Source: Rhodococcus sp. HNM0563 (GTDB lineage Bacteria; Actinomycetota; Actinomycetes; Mycobacteriales; Mycobacteriaceae). Taken from it: a stretch of 64,000 nt of DNA. The position numbers and the translations under genes are program-made. The DNA lies in NCBI RefSeq assembly GCF_012726195.1, contig NZ_JAASAF010000001.1, positions 1 through 64,000 on the forward strand, read 5' to 3'. Position 1 is the first letter of the stretch. Each line of letters opens with the position of its first letter. Shown in pieces: positions 12,001 through 17,593 of the stretch. The notes beneath the pieces were generated by a model. That model saw only the letters and a list, made by a program, of their open reading frames with translations. It made no database searches and had not been told where the DNA came from.

Positions 12001-12271
12001 AGTCCAGCGCATCTTCGCTGCGGCGATGACGTCACCGGATCTGATCAACCGACACGAACCCGGAGTGTTCACCGGTGACGTGGAATTCTTCAGTGCGGTG
12101 GAGGAGCATCCGACCGAAGCGGACGCCGCGGACCTGTGGGTGCCGTTCGTCACGGGAGTCGTTCGCACCCGGTTCGTACCGGGGGGGCACGGAGAGATGA
12201 TGGAACCGGCCGCGCTCGACGTGATCGTGCCTGCTCTGCACGATGATCGTGTCGATCTTGATCCACGGTGA
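2..12271 (+). CDS. Non-ribosomal peptide synthetase, 3' part (gene enters from the left edge)
   Basis: This is a multimodular assembly line that activates amino acids as adenylates, tethers them on carrier domains and condenses them. The frame is open to base 2, and the first residues already belong to the end of an adenylation (A) domain, so the true start is outside the window. Key motifs by nucleotide position: carrier LGGNS near 317-331; condensation HHIAADG near 880; A domain FTSGSTGRPKG near 2340; carrier near 3495; condensation HHISGDG near 4058; A domain YTSGSTGRPKG near 5520; carrier LGGDS near 6711; epimerase HHLVIDG near 7302; condensation HHILLDG near 8787, of the type that accepts a D-residue donor; A domain YTSGSTGLPKG near 10195; carrier near 11326; thioesterase GWSLGG near 11740 with a late GGHGEM. 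The order is A(partial)-T / C-A-T / C-A-T-E / C-A-T-TE. Specificity residues of the second complete A domain read D-F-W-N-V-G-M-V-H, the classic threonine code, so D-allo-Thr (or D-Thr) is expected at that position. The other two complete A domains were not assigned. The product is unknown. Confidence 0.96.
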   Translation, partial: RTTPAGETQLVSYVHGAAGVGLDVGAISREVSERLPSHMVPSVVLELDTIPLSPTGKLDRDALPDPSPVVTEFRAPESATEIAVATVFADVLGVERVGLDDDFFDLGGNSLVATRVAARLGERLDTRVPARLVFEGSTVAELAALADLHTGDTARTPLVAGPRPDPIPLSPAQQRIWFLNRFDTASAADNIPVALRLRGRLDIAALRAAVHDVIERHESLRTFYPDRDGVGCQVVLDASEVAPPVEVEIVPPADLAGRVIRAVTTGFDVAEEVPLRVELLQVADDEHVLVLVVHHIAADGASTGPFVRDLATAYFARTVGEAPGWSPLDVQYADYTVWQRAVLGHESDRGSVAAREIEFWTRTLDGLPDRLDLPTDRPRPVEASGRGGTVLFEIDASLHAAVAETGQATGCSPFMIVHAALATLLARLSSTTDIAIGTPVAGRGEQALDDLIGMFVNTLVLRTAVTPGDTFAALLDRVRTGDIDAFAHAELPFERLVEVLDPVRSTGHHPLFQVALFFQNMDRPDLSLPDLDIDAVDLGGAVAKFDLQLTVTPRLDAGKPCGMSAQFTYATDLFDESTVRGLADGLVATLDALVSDLDTVVGDVDLLAPEVRRELVHTVNATDHGVDSGTLLSEYRAQVLRTPDASAVVFGDETLTYAQFDARVNRLARHLIDMGVGPEALVAIGIRRSVDLVVAIYAVITAGGAYVPLDPDHPSERIGHILDTAQPVCVLTTVADGSDLPSDANAVDVDALVLDHYSAQPVQDHELSGPILPATPAYVIFTSGSTGRPKGVAVSHEAIVNQVAWMVHEYTIGADDVYLQKTATTFDVSLWGWFLPLRSGGCLVVADHDGHRDPAYVADMIDRHGVTLTDFVPSMLTVFAAHAPAGSCSGLRLVFVIGEALPPETVAAFHRLGTTAAVQNLYGPTEAAVSVTYQAADATGVVPIGLPEWNVRVYVLDARLQPVPLGTPGELYLAGVQLARGYVRRPDLTSDRFVASPLGPAGERMYRTGDLVRWIRTDGGAVALDYLGRTDFQVKFRGQRIELGEIETAVLAHPGVTQATALVVPTPTGEQLVAYVVGESVDRQALLATVRETLPSYMVPSAIVALDEFPLNTSGKLDRKALPAPVFESREFRVARTPVEEIVAGVFGDVLDVERVGRDDDFFELGGNSLVATQVVARLGSALGTKVAVRALFEYPVVEFLAAHVESASSEASVAPLAAQIRPERIPLSLAQQRMWFLNRFEPDSSVNNLPLAIRLRGPLDVEALRAAVADVIRRHESLRTVYPESDGTAQQVILPAASAVPDIVVLDTDDADVARHVEATVTGGFDVAEQVPLRISLLRLGHDEHVLVVVLHHISGDGFSMGPLARDVMLAYTSRAEGHEPDWAPLPVQYADYALWQREVLGSETDPESPITRQLTYWRETLKGIPEQLDLPADRPRPAVASYRGAITAFEIDAPTHAALEQLARARGASLFMVVHSALAALLARLSGTGDIVVGSPIAGRGEQLLDDVIGMFVNTLVLRTEVNPSDTFGDLLARVRETDLGAFGHADLPFERLVEALDPERSQARHPLFQVALTFQNLGQSHFDLPGLTVEPVDFPITDAKFDLQVTVVEAFGPDGAPGGIAVSLNYATDLFDEATMSTFGDRLGRMLSAAAADPDTVIGDVPLLSEEQRSTLLEAWNEPGTRASDGTLVQRFVDQAARTPDAIAVTFGDRHLTYRELAARVNRLARELVDHGVGPDTLVAVAMARTDDLVVALLAVQQAGGGYLPLDLTYPADRLEFMLADASPVVVLVSGDRDGLPSTGIPVIDLALIDLSTRSDAPVTDEDRAAPLRSDNLAYVIYTSGSTGRPKGVQVPHRTVLELFENTRAAFEFDGADVWTLFHSYAFDFSVWELWGPLLHGGRLVVVDHFTSRSPEDFHALLVREQVTVLNQTPSAFYQLAEADRVAKERDSDRLALRYIVFGGEALDLRRLADWYRRHTDDAPRLVNMYGITETTVHVSRLELNSDDSETAASLVGRAIPGLGVYVLDPRLQPVPIGVPGEMYVSGDQLTRGYLGRSALTAGRFVADPIGSPGTRMYRTGDIARWSSSGQLEYVGRSDSQVQLRGFRVELGEIEAALMSVEGVAHAVAVVRTEAHTGDKLVGYIVPRAGATVAPAEVLGEVGQFLTGYMVPDAIVILDALPLTPNGKLDKKALPAPVFAGDKKFRAPATPTEVVIAEVFADVLGIDKVGADDSFFALGGDSIVSIQLVSRAKALGIVFTPREVFEQRTVAGLAEVARIGTGTAPSLVELEGGGIGEIPLTPIVRYMVERGGNFDRYTQTIALELPEGITRPGVVATLRAVIDRHDVLRASLRRNETGEWVLATTAPGSIDVDSLVTHVEVPADVDDDQWRSIAARELDSAEARLDPSHGSVLQFVWLDPAPGADRTGRMVVVAHHLVIDGVSWRILVPDFVTAWAQIDHGQPVALQPVGTSFRTWADALVRSASARTAELPMWTSILTGADPLLGTRAFDPAIDLASTVEKVQVSVAAEVTETLLTTVPELYHGTVNDVLLTGLALALAGWRRDRGTDELSALIGLEGHGREEDLVPGADLSRTVGWFTAMFPVRLDLSGIDLDDAIEGGAAAGTALKVVKEHLRAIPDKGLGYGLLRYCNADTAGQLVHLPSGQVSFNYLGRLDAGEVPQGQAAELGWLPAGDLGDLSGRDDSDAPALASVDINAVVIGGELGANLGFPSGLLDRDDVEELGQWWVRALEALATHAARPEAGGRTPADLPLVEATQRDIDTWEAEYPNVSDVWPLAPLQSGLLYHALLAAGQSDVYSTQVLIHLAGLVDPARLRGAASALLDRYPNLRTAFVSGESGEPVQVVVDDVVLPWRELDLTGPGNRAADTAELDAVLRADQDVAFDLAAPPLIRFTMVRTGPESWTLAVTSHHILLDGWSMPLLMKDLLVLYATSGDAAVLGRVPSYRGYLEWLGRRDHRESVDAWAHALEGVDEPSLLVGSEADGAGATSAEHHIDLGRDRSDTLGEVAATLGVTVNTVLQGAWATLIARSTGRDDVVFGTTVSGRPADLPGVESMVGLFINTLPVRVRLGDSETTEELLQRIQVDQASLLDHHHVGLAEIQQRTGLGALFDTLLVYESYPVDRSGIAEAGSIDGLVVAGVNTRDATHYPLTVAVTAEDTVTLGFKYRSDILEMDAVAALANRYLRIIDSILADPAVPVAALPYLDPDELQDLVRRDGGPALPAEPLGELLSTAAARNPDGVALVHDGRAWTYSELDAFSSRLARLLIWRGLGTEDVVAVGITRSIESVAAVWSVAKTGAAYVPVDPNYPVDRVAHMVSDSGAALGLTVTQHRHVLPDGIEWIDLTADTVVTEMSEYSVRPVSATERVRPVYADSTAYIIYTSGSTGLPKGVVVANSGLANFSAAQRDRYGLGPDTRALHFASPSFDASVLEILLAVGGSGTLVIAPTSVYGGRDLTELLRRERVTHAFITPAAVESLDPEGLDDLRVLAVGGEAVAPELVTRWSPGRIFHNVYGPTETTIVTTISRPLSVDDELTIGGPIRGMRALVLDSRLRPVPVGVAGELYMSGIQLTRGYHRRPDLTAARFVADPYGSGARLYRTGDVVRWTESGELAYVGRSDFQVKIRGFRIEPGEIDAVLRTHETVEFAVTVARAADGGTARLVSYVTPAAGAVAEPRELLAFAAQSLAPQMVPDAIVVLDAVPLTPVGKIDRDALPEPEAVIRPYRAPRTDLEALVARVFAEILGVEQVGLDDDFFDLGGNSLVATRVVARLRDEIGVGVRVSWLLEAPMVATLAARLGREAGGAGGVEPDTALAVILPLRAGDPTEAVFCLHPMIGLAWTYAPLAARLDGPGAVYGVQTPVLTEPDFAGASLNDLARRYADEIVATVPDGPYRLLGWSLGGVLAHAVAVELRSRGLNVEKLALIDSIPRIDTDRFESEISENLRALGVEVEPGTLDGRLPDEAAEALVRAVPAELIELDIERVQRIFAAAMTSPDLINRHEPGVFTGDVEFFSAVEEHPTEADAADLWVPFVTGVVRTRFVPGGHGEMMEPAALDVIVPALHDDRVDLDPR

Positions 12272-12443
12272 CCGCCCGGTATGGTGTGCTCGCGCAGGAC
12301 TGTCGGATCGCGGATGTGCGATCCACGGTAACGTGCACGCCTGACCTGTAGATATACGTATTGCTGCGCCGGACGGTGCGCCTCGGACGCACCCGAGGTC
12401 TGGAGATCATGCCCGGGAAACGGGTCTGAGGAGGTTCAAGCGA

Positions 12444-13508
12444 ATGAAGGTTGTCGAGTCGCGGACATGCACTCGAAGGACGAGACTCGCCGCGCTCTCG
12501 GCAGCTGTCGTGGCACTGCCGTTGTTCTTCGGTGGAGCCACGGCCGCGGCCGACCCCGTCTGGGACAGTGAGCAGCCTCTCGAGGTGGCCGAGTCCGAGA
12601 ACGGCTCCTACATCACGCGTATCGAGCAGTACGGCGAGCAGCAGCTCCTCGTCTACGTCCACTCGGCGTCGATGAACAAGGAAGTGCTCCTGGATGTGTG
12701 GCGTCCGGCCGATACCAGCGAGCCCCGCCCGACGCTGTACCTGTTGAACGGTGCCGGCGGTGGTGAGGACAGCGCGACGTGGCGGTTCCGCACCGACGCC
12801 ATCGACTTCTTCAAAGACAAGAACCTCAACGTCGTCTCGCCGGTCGGTGGCAAGTGGAGCTACTACACCGACTGGAAGAACGAGGACCCCGTTCTCGGAG
12901 TCAACAAGTGGGAGACCTTCCTCACCAAGGAAATCCCGCCGCTGATCGATGCTGCGTTGGGAACCAACGGCGTCAACGCGATCGCGGGCCTCTCCTCGTC
13001 CGGTACGTCAGTCCTCCAGCTGGCCATCGAAGGCGGCGACCTCTACCAGGGTGTGGCAGCGTACAGCGGCTGCGCGCAGACCTCCGATCCGATCGGACAG
13101 CAGTTCGTGAAGGTCACCACGGAGACCTGGGGCGGCGGCGACACTCGCAACATGTGGGGCGAGCTCGACGACCCGATGTGGCGGGAGAAGGACCCCTACG
13201 TGAACGCGGAGCAGCTGCGGGGTCTCGAACTGTACATCTCTAACGGCAACGGCCTTCCAGGTCCGTACGACACGCTCGATGGACCGGAGATCGATGGTCA
13301 AGTGGACGTGCTCGCGAACCAGGTGGTCGTGGGTGGCGTGATCGAGGCAGCCACCAACTACTGCACCCACAACCTGCAGAACCGCCTCAACGAGCTGGGT
13401 ATCCCTGCGACCTACAACTTCCGCGACTCGGGTAGCCATTCATGGGGTTACTGGCAGGACGATCTGAAGGATTCGTGGCCGGTGCTCCAGCGCGCGCTCG
13501 GATTGTGA
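12444..13508 (+). CDS. Secreted mycolyltransferase, antigen 85 / esterase family
   Basis: Predicted alpha/beta-hydrolase of the antigen 85 family. In this family the enzyme transfers mycolic acids from trehalose monomycolate to arabinogalactan or to another trehalose outside the membrane. The 354-residue protein starts with a Sec-type signal (Arg-rich start, hydrophobic stretch about 16-34, Ala-rich cleavage region before DPVW). The nucleophile elbow is GLSSSG with the presumed nucleophile at Ser184. The family's C-terminal histidine motif is seen as SHSWGYW with His332. The [10 protein letters not shown] loop near 98-107 matches the oxyanion region. A strong ribosome site (GAGGAGG) lies about 9 bases before the ATG. 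The gene follows the NRPS by 172 bases and converges with the downstream lipase. It is clearly paralogous to the gene at 38712, sharing [16 protein letters not shown] and HxWGYW. Which mycolate acceptor it uses cannot be told. Confidence 0.9.
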   Translation: MKVVESRTCTRRTRLAALSAAVVALPLFFGGATAAADPVWDSEQPLEVAESENGSYITRIEQYGEQQLLVYVHSASMNKEVLLDVWRPADTSEPRPTLYLLNGAGGGEDSATWRFRTDAIDFFKDKNLNVVSPVGGKWSYYTDWKNEDPVLGVNKWETFLTKEIPPLIDAALGTNGVNAIAGLSSSGTSVLQLAIEGGDLYQGVAAYSGCAQTSDPIGQQFVKVTTETWGGGDTRNMWGELDDPMWREKDPYVNAEQLRGLELYISNGNGLPGPYDTLDGPEIDGQVDVLANQVVVGGVIEAATNYCTHNLQNRLNELGIPATYNFRDSGSHSWGYWQDDLKDSWPVLQRALGL

Positions 13509-13540
13509 CCTCTGCCGGACGTCCTCGATCCGGCACCTGA

Positions 13541-13576
13541 CCGAGAAGGTCCCTCCTTCGGGAGGGACCTTCTCGG
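13541..13576. terminator. Bidirectional hairpin terminator with TTCG loop
   Basis: There is a perfect 16-bp inverted repeat (13541-13556 and 13561-13576) around a TTCG tetraloop. It sits between the convergent mycolyltransferase and lipase genes, 32 bases after one stop codon and 33 bases beyond the other, so it can end transcription from both sides. There is no clear T-run, as is common in actinobacteria. Confidence 0.85.
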
Positions 13577-13609
13577 TGTCTCGGCGGGAACTCCCGTCGG
13601 GTCGGTGCT

Positions 13610-14638
13610 CTAGGGGGTTCCGGGCGCTTCCGGAACGGTGCAGGGCGCTTCGTTGACGTCGGCGTAAGCGGGATCGAGGGCGGATTTCACCAGATACAAC
13701 GATTCGGGGAGCATCAACATCGTCGAATGATCTGCGGGTGAGGTCGGGCACAGGTCCTGGACCCACTTGTTCTCGACCGTGGCGCCGGCATCGGATTCGA
13801 GGAACGAACTCTCCGGAGGTGTCACGATTTCGTCGTGGCGCGTCGCGATCGACGTGTATTTGATTCCCGGCAGTGTCTCGGGGCCGTCGTTGAGCGCGGC
13901 GAGTACCCGGGAGCCTATGAGCTGTTGCTGGCCGGCCACACCGAGATTGGTGCCGGCGAACAGTGCCTGCGCAACGATGTCGTTGCCGTTCGTCAGGCCG
14001 AAGATCGCCAGCATCGCGTACAGCTGCTGGAGCCCATTGAAAGACGTGCCGTGATTCGTCGCACCGAGCATGATGAGGTTCTCGACCTTGTTACGTGCCG
14101 GGTCGAGGGGATCGGCTCCACCTTCGAACTTCAGGTACTGCCGTGACAGCATTCCGCCCTGCGAATGTCCTACCAGATCGACCTTGTCGCTGCCGGTGTG
14201 CTCGAGGACGGCATCGACGAAGTCCCGTACCTCCACCGCGGACTGCTCGATGTCGGTGACGCCCCAGATCGTCTTGTCGGGATCGAAGACGGCCTGCGCG
14301 CCGCCGTAGTTCAGCGCGTACACGCAGTAGCCGAGGTCGGCGAGCTGCGGCGCGACGATGGGCCACGTCTGCATCATTCCCGATCCGGTGCCGTGCACGA
14401 GTACCACCGGGCGCGGATGATCCGTGGAAGGGACGCAGTCGAGATCGTTGGTGCCTGCGGGACTGGGTCCCATCGTGGAGAGCAGTGCGGCGAGCCGCCC
14501 GTCGCCCGCCGCGGGGGCACTCGGCGGCTGATCCGTTGTTGGCTGGGCAGACGCCATCGCCGGTGTGGTGACCAGCGACGCCGAGGCAGCAAGGGCAGCG
14601 GTGGCGGTGGCCACAGCGATCCGGCGCGCAAATTTCAT
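13610..14638 (-). CDS. Secreted lipase / triacylglycerol esterase (alpha/beta hydrolase)
   Basis: Predicted extracellular lipase of about 342 residues. A signal peptide (MKFARRIAV..., hydrophobic Ala-rich core, cleavage likely after ASA) precedes the catalytic domain. The domain shows the oxyanion segment VVLVHGTGSG and the nucleophile elbow GHSQGG, typical of bacterial lipases of the LipA/EstA and class 2 type. Later segments such as LGATNHGTS also fit that family, and a late D-H pair probably completes the triad. The frame stays open 27 codons further upstream, but the ATG at 14638 is preferred: it has GAGGAG about 7 bases upstream and begins a proper signal peptide. The gene is transcribed toward the mycolyltransferase and separated from the upstream transporter by about 100 bases. 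Substrate is unknown; host-lipid or storage-lipid hydrolysis are possibilities. Confidence 0.85.
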   Translation of the reverse strand: MKFARRIAVATATAALAASASLVTTPAMASAQPTTDQPPSAPAAGDGRLAALLSTMGPSPAGTNDLDCVPSTDHPRPVVLVHGTGSGMMQTWPIVAPQLADLGYCVYALNYGGAQAVFDPDKTIWGVTDIEQSAVEVRDFVDAVLEHTGSDKVDLVGHSQGGMLSRQYLKFEGGADPLDPARNKVENLIMLGATNHGTSFNGLQQLYAMLAIFGLTNGNDIVAQALFAGTNLGVAGQQQLIGSRVLAALNDGPETLPGIKYTSIATRHDEIVTPPESSFLESDAGATVENKWVQDLCPTSPADHSTMLMLPESLYLVKSALDPAYADVNEAPCTVPEAPGTP

Positions 14639-14740
14639 GGAGGCTCCTCGTGCGGACCGCCGGGGTCGTGGCGTATCCGTACCTGGTTGGACGCAAGTGA
14701 GATTAGCAGCGGAAACCATTTCCCTCCGGAAAGTTCGAGG

Positions 14741-15589
14741 TCATCCCTGCTGGGCTGCGCGCCGATAACCGCGAATGGCAGGCACCAGGAACAAGGCGAA
14801 CATTCCGACCGACCACCCGAGGGTCTTGATCATCGGCTCGGCCAGCGGCCCACCCACCGCGAGGGCCCTCATGCTGTCGATCGCGCATGACATCGGCTGG
14901 TTCGCGACGATCGGCTGCAGCCACGTCGGATAGGCCATGACCGGCACGAATCCCGAATTGAAGAACATCAGGAGGGTGCACACGATCGACACCATCTCCA
15001 CGAGTGGGATCTTGGTCGACAGAGTGGCCAGGACGGTCACCATCATGGCGAATCCCATCCCGAACACGATGGGTACCACCAACATCAACAATGTCGCCGG
15101 GATGCCCTGCGTGAACCGGAAACCCATGACGACACCTGCGGCGAAAATCACAATCGAGGTGACGAGGACGCGAACCGCCTCCGCCATCAGACGCCCCACC
15201 AGCCCCGCTGATCGATGGATCGGCAGCGTATAGAAACGACTCAGCAGGCCGGACTCACGTTCGGCACGCAACCCGACCGCACTGACGACGGAACCGAACA
15301 TCGCACCCACCAGCACGATCATCGGTACTGTCCCGAATATCGATGGCTGCCCCGTTGCGGCGGTGATGCTGTCGCCGAGCACGATCCTGAACATCACCAG
15401 TGTCAGTGCGGGATAGATCAGCGCTTGGATCATCGTCGCCGGATCGCGTGCCCAGCGAAGTAGGAGCCGCCCGCATTGGAGGCGGCTGTGCTGCCACAAC
15501 GCCGCGAGAGAGCTCTCGGCGACCACGGCGTTCGGCGCCGGATACCCGAACGATCCGGACCCTGTGCCCAGCGCAGTGCTCTGGCTCAT
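14741..15589 (-). CDS. ABC-2 type transporter permease, DrrC-like
   Basis: Membrane subunit of 282 residues with about six hydrophobic segments (for example residues around 58-75, 90-110, 140-160, 172-195, 200-222 and 255-275). The late motif SGFVPVMAYPTWLQPIVANQP is characteristic of daunorubicin-resistance-type (DrrB/DrrC) permeases, which in mycobacteria export phthiocerol dimycocerosates and related lipids. It is the third gene of the ATPase-permease-permease operon and starts 4 bases after the stop of the preceding permease, so the two are almost certainly co-translated. The cargo is not shown by sequence. The nearby NRPS makes a peptide or lipopeptide a reasonable guess only. Confidence 0.86.
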   Translation of the reverse strand: MSQSTALGTGSGSFGYPAPNAVVAESSLAALWQHSRLQCGRLLLRWARDPATMIQALIYPALTLVMFRIVLGDSITAATGQPSIFGTVPMIVLVGAMFGSVVSAVGLRAERESGLLSRFYTLPIHRSAGLVGRLMAEAVRVLVTSIVIFAAGVVMGFRFTQGIPATLLMLVVPIVFGMGFAMMVTVLATLSTKIPLVEMVSIVCTLLMFFNSGFVPVMAYPTWLQPIVANQPMSCAIDSMRALAVGGPLAEPMIKTLGWSVGMFALFLVPAIRGYRRAAQQG

Positions 15590-15593
15590 CCGG

Positions 15594-16445
15594 TCACCTC
15601 CGCCTCGTATTGGCCCACACGGCGAGAGGCAGACACACGATGGTCAACCCGACCAGCCAAAGCAAACTCGGGTAGAACACCTCCCACGTGACCCCGCCGT
15701 CCGCCATGTCGCGCATAGCGAACGAGAACTGCGAGATCGGCTGATTACGCACGAACGGACGAATCCATTCGGGAAAACCTTGCTCGGGAACGAAGCCGCA
15801 CGACAGCATCCCGAGGATCAGCTGGGGGAGTGTCAGCGCCTGCGAGGTCGCTTCGGGGCTCTTGGAGAGGCTGCCGATCGCATCGGCTCCCAGGCACAGC
15901 ACGAGGCTGATGGCGAGTGCCGTCACTCCGAACAGAACCGCCTGCCCGAGTCCGGCGGTGAACCGGAAACCGATCAGATAACCGAATCCGATCGCGGCGA
16001 ACAGGGAAATCACCGATCTCGTCATCCCCGCCGACATACGCGAAAGCAGCGGTACGGTCGGGGCGACGGGCATTGTCTTCAACCGGGTCGTCAGTCCGGT
16101 TGTCGCCTCCTGCGCGGCCATCTGGGCCGCCGAGATAGCGGTGAACGCCATCGATTGGAGGACGATGATCGGCATCAGGAACTGCGCGTAGTCGATGCCC
16201 TGCATCTGCATCACGAACTTCAGCGGGAGATAGAACCCGAGACCGAAGACGAAGGGTGCGATCACGGCAACGATCAGTTCGCCGTACCGCGCCATCGTGC
16301 GCAGAGTGCGTCCGGTCAGCGCCGACCATTGCGACACCGAGTTCGGATGGACACGGCGGTGCGTGCCGGACCGCCGGTCGGGAAGGCCCACACTCGGGTT
16401 GTCCGGGGGCCGACCGGCCGGAAGACGTTCGGTGCGGGCGGTCAC
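15594..16445 (-). CDS. ABC-2 type transporter permease, DrrB-like
   Basis: Membrane subunit of 283 residues paired with the adjacent permease. The GTG start at 16445 overlaps the TGA of the ATPase gene (GTGA), indicating translational coupling. The frame is open much further upstream, but that part is antisense to nothing useful, lies inside the ATPase gene, and encodes Arg-rich low-complexity sequence. Hydrophobic segments begin around the ELIVAVIAPFVFGLGFYLPL region. The late sequence SCGFVPEQGFPEWIRPFVRNQP is the DrrB/DrrC family signature, parallel to the motif in the next gene. It is expected to form a heterodimeric channel with its partner, energised by the upstream ATPase. Confidence 0.86.
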   Translation of the reverse strand: MTARTERLPAGRPPDNPSVGLPDRRSGTHRRVHPNSVSQWSALTGRTLRTMARYGELIVAVIAPFVFGLGFYLPLKFVMQMQGIDYAQFLMPIIVLQSMAFTAISAAQMAAQEATTGLTTRLKTMPVAPTVPLLSRMSAGMTRSVISLFAAIGFGYLIGFRFTAGLGQAVLFGVTALAISLVLCLGADAIGSLSKSPEATSQALTLPQLILGMLSCGFVPEQGFPEWIRPFVRNQPISQFSFAMRDMADGGVTWEVFYPSLLWLVGLTIVCLPLAVWANTRRR

Positions 16446-17458
16446 GGGCCCTCTCCCACGGCGGCCGCGTCGAGTTCGGCGGATGCCGTCGACGCGCTGT
16501 GACCGGTCAGCTGCAGGAAGACGTCGTCCAAGGACGGCCGCCGCAAGCCGATATCGGCGAGTTCGATGTCGAGGGGCGAGAGCAGACGCAGTGCTTCGGT
16601 GAGGGTTGCTGCTCCGTCGGGCGCTGGGATGGAGACCCGGTCGATGTCGCCTGGCGACGAGAGATCGGCACGTACGGAATCGGGGACGAGGGAACCGAGC
16701 GCGTGCACGATCCCGGGCACCTCCGCAGGGTCGACAGGGACGATTTCGCAGTAGCTGCCCCCGGTCGAAGCCTTCAGTTCGTTCGCCGTCCCCCTGGCGA
16801 TGACCGTTCCTCTGTCGATCACGATGATGTTGTCGCTCAGTACGTCGGCTTCTTCGAGGTACTGAGTGGTCAACAGGGTCGTGATTCCTTGCCGCTTCAG
16901 GGACTCGACCAGTGACCACACACCTTGGCGGGATCGTGGATCCAGTCCGGTGGTCGGCTCGTCGAGGAACACGACTTCGGGACGGACCACGAGTCCGCAC
17001 GCGATGTCGACCCGGCGCCGCATACCACCGGAATAACCCTTGACCGGTCGGCGTCCCGCTTCGACGAGGTCGAACTCGAGGAGAAGCTCGTCCGCACGCA
17101 GCTTTGCAGAGGTCTTGTCGAGCCCCATCAACCGGCCGAACAGTACGAGATTCTCGCGTCCGGTGAGGGTGTCGTCCAAGGCGGCGAACTGCCCGGTCAT
17201 CATGATCGAGCGTCGGACCGCAGCGGGGTTGGTCTCGACATCGTGACCTGCAACGACGGCACGTCCGCTCGAGGCGTGGATAAGTGTCGACAGGATCTTG
17301 ACCATGGTGGTCTTTCCGGCACCGTTGGGGCCGAGGATCGCGAGGACAGAGCCTTCCGGAGCCGAGAAATCGACCCCGGCGAGTGCATGAACATCCCCGA
17401 ACGACTTGTGGACATCCTCCACGAGGACTGCATGGTCGTGGTTGCCTCGCATCCGCAC
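16442..17458 (-). CDS. ABC transporter ATP-binding protein, DrrA-like
   Basis: ATPase subunit of 338 residues driving the two following permeases. It shows Walker A GPNGAGKTT, the ABC signature YSGGMRRR, Walker B VVFLDEPTTGLD and the switch region LLTTQYLEEAD. The C-terminal third is the DrrA-type extension seen in drug/lipid exporters. The GTG at 17458 and an in-frame ATG at 17452 are both possible starts; neither has a clearly placed ribosome site, so the N-terminus is uncertain by two residues. It is the first gene of a three-gene operon, and the gap of 135 bases to the GntR gene suggests that regulator may be co-transcribed or may control it. Confidence 0.92.
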   Translation of the reverse strand: MRMRGNHDHAVLVEDVHKSFGDVHALAGVDFSAPEGSVLAILGPNGAGKTTMVKILSTLIHASSGRAVVAGHDVETNPAAVRRSIMMTGQFAALDDTLTGRENLVLFGRLMGLDKTSAKLRADELLLEFDLVEAGRRPVKGYSGGMRRRVDIACGLVVRPEVVFLDEPTTGLDPRSRQGVWSLVESLKRQGITTLLTTQYLEEADVLSDNIIVIDRGTVIARGTANELKASTGGSYCEIVPVDPAEVPGIVHALGSLVPDSVRADLSSPGDIDRVSIPAPDGAATLTEALRLLSPLDIELADIGLRRPSLDDVFLQLTGHSASTASAELDAAAVGEGP

Positions 17459-17593
17459 CCCACCGTCGAACTCGGTCCCTGTCGGGACTCGGTCATGGCC
17501 AGTCCAGCGGGTGTCCCCGCCTCCTTCGTCGAGATGCTACCGCTCCGAGGTGTTCCCGGCCGGGTGTCTGCGAACGGCCGGTGCGACGCGAGA

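Noticed and set aside
2..12271. Assignment of the NRPS to a known siderophore or glycopeptidolipid pathway
   Set aside because: The Thr-epimerase module is compatible with several products, but no siderophore tailoring genes (ornithine hydroxylase, formyltransferase) or glycosyltransferases lie in the window, and the first modules are missing.
16446..17000. N-terminal extension of the DrrB-like permease inside the ATPase gene
   Set aside because: Low-complexity Arg-rich sequence overlapping Walker motifs of drrA in another frame; the GTG at 16445 couples to the ATPase stop.
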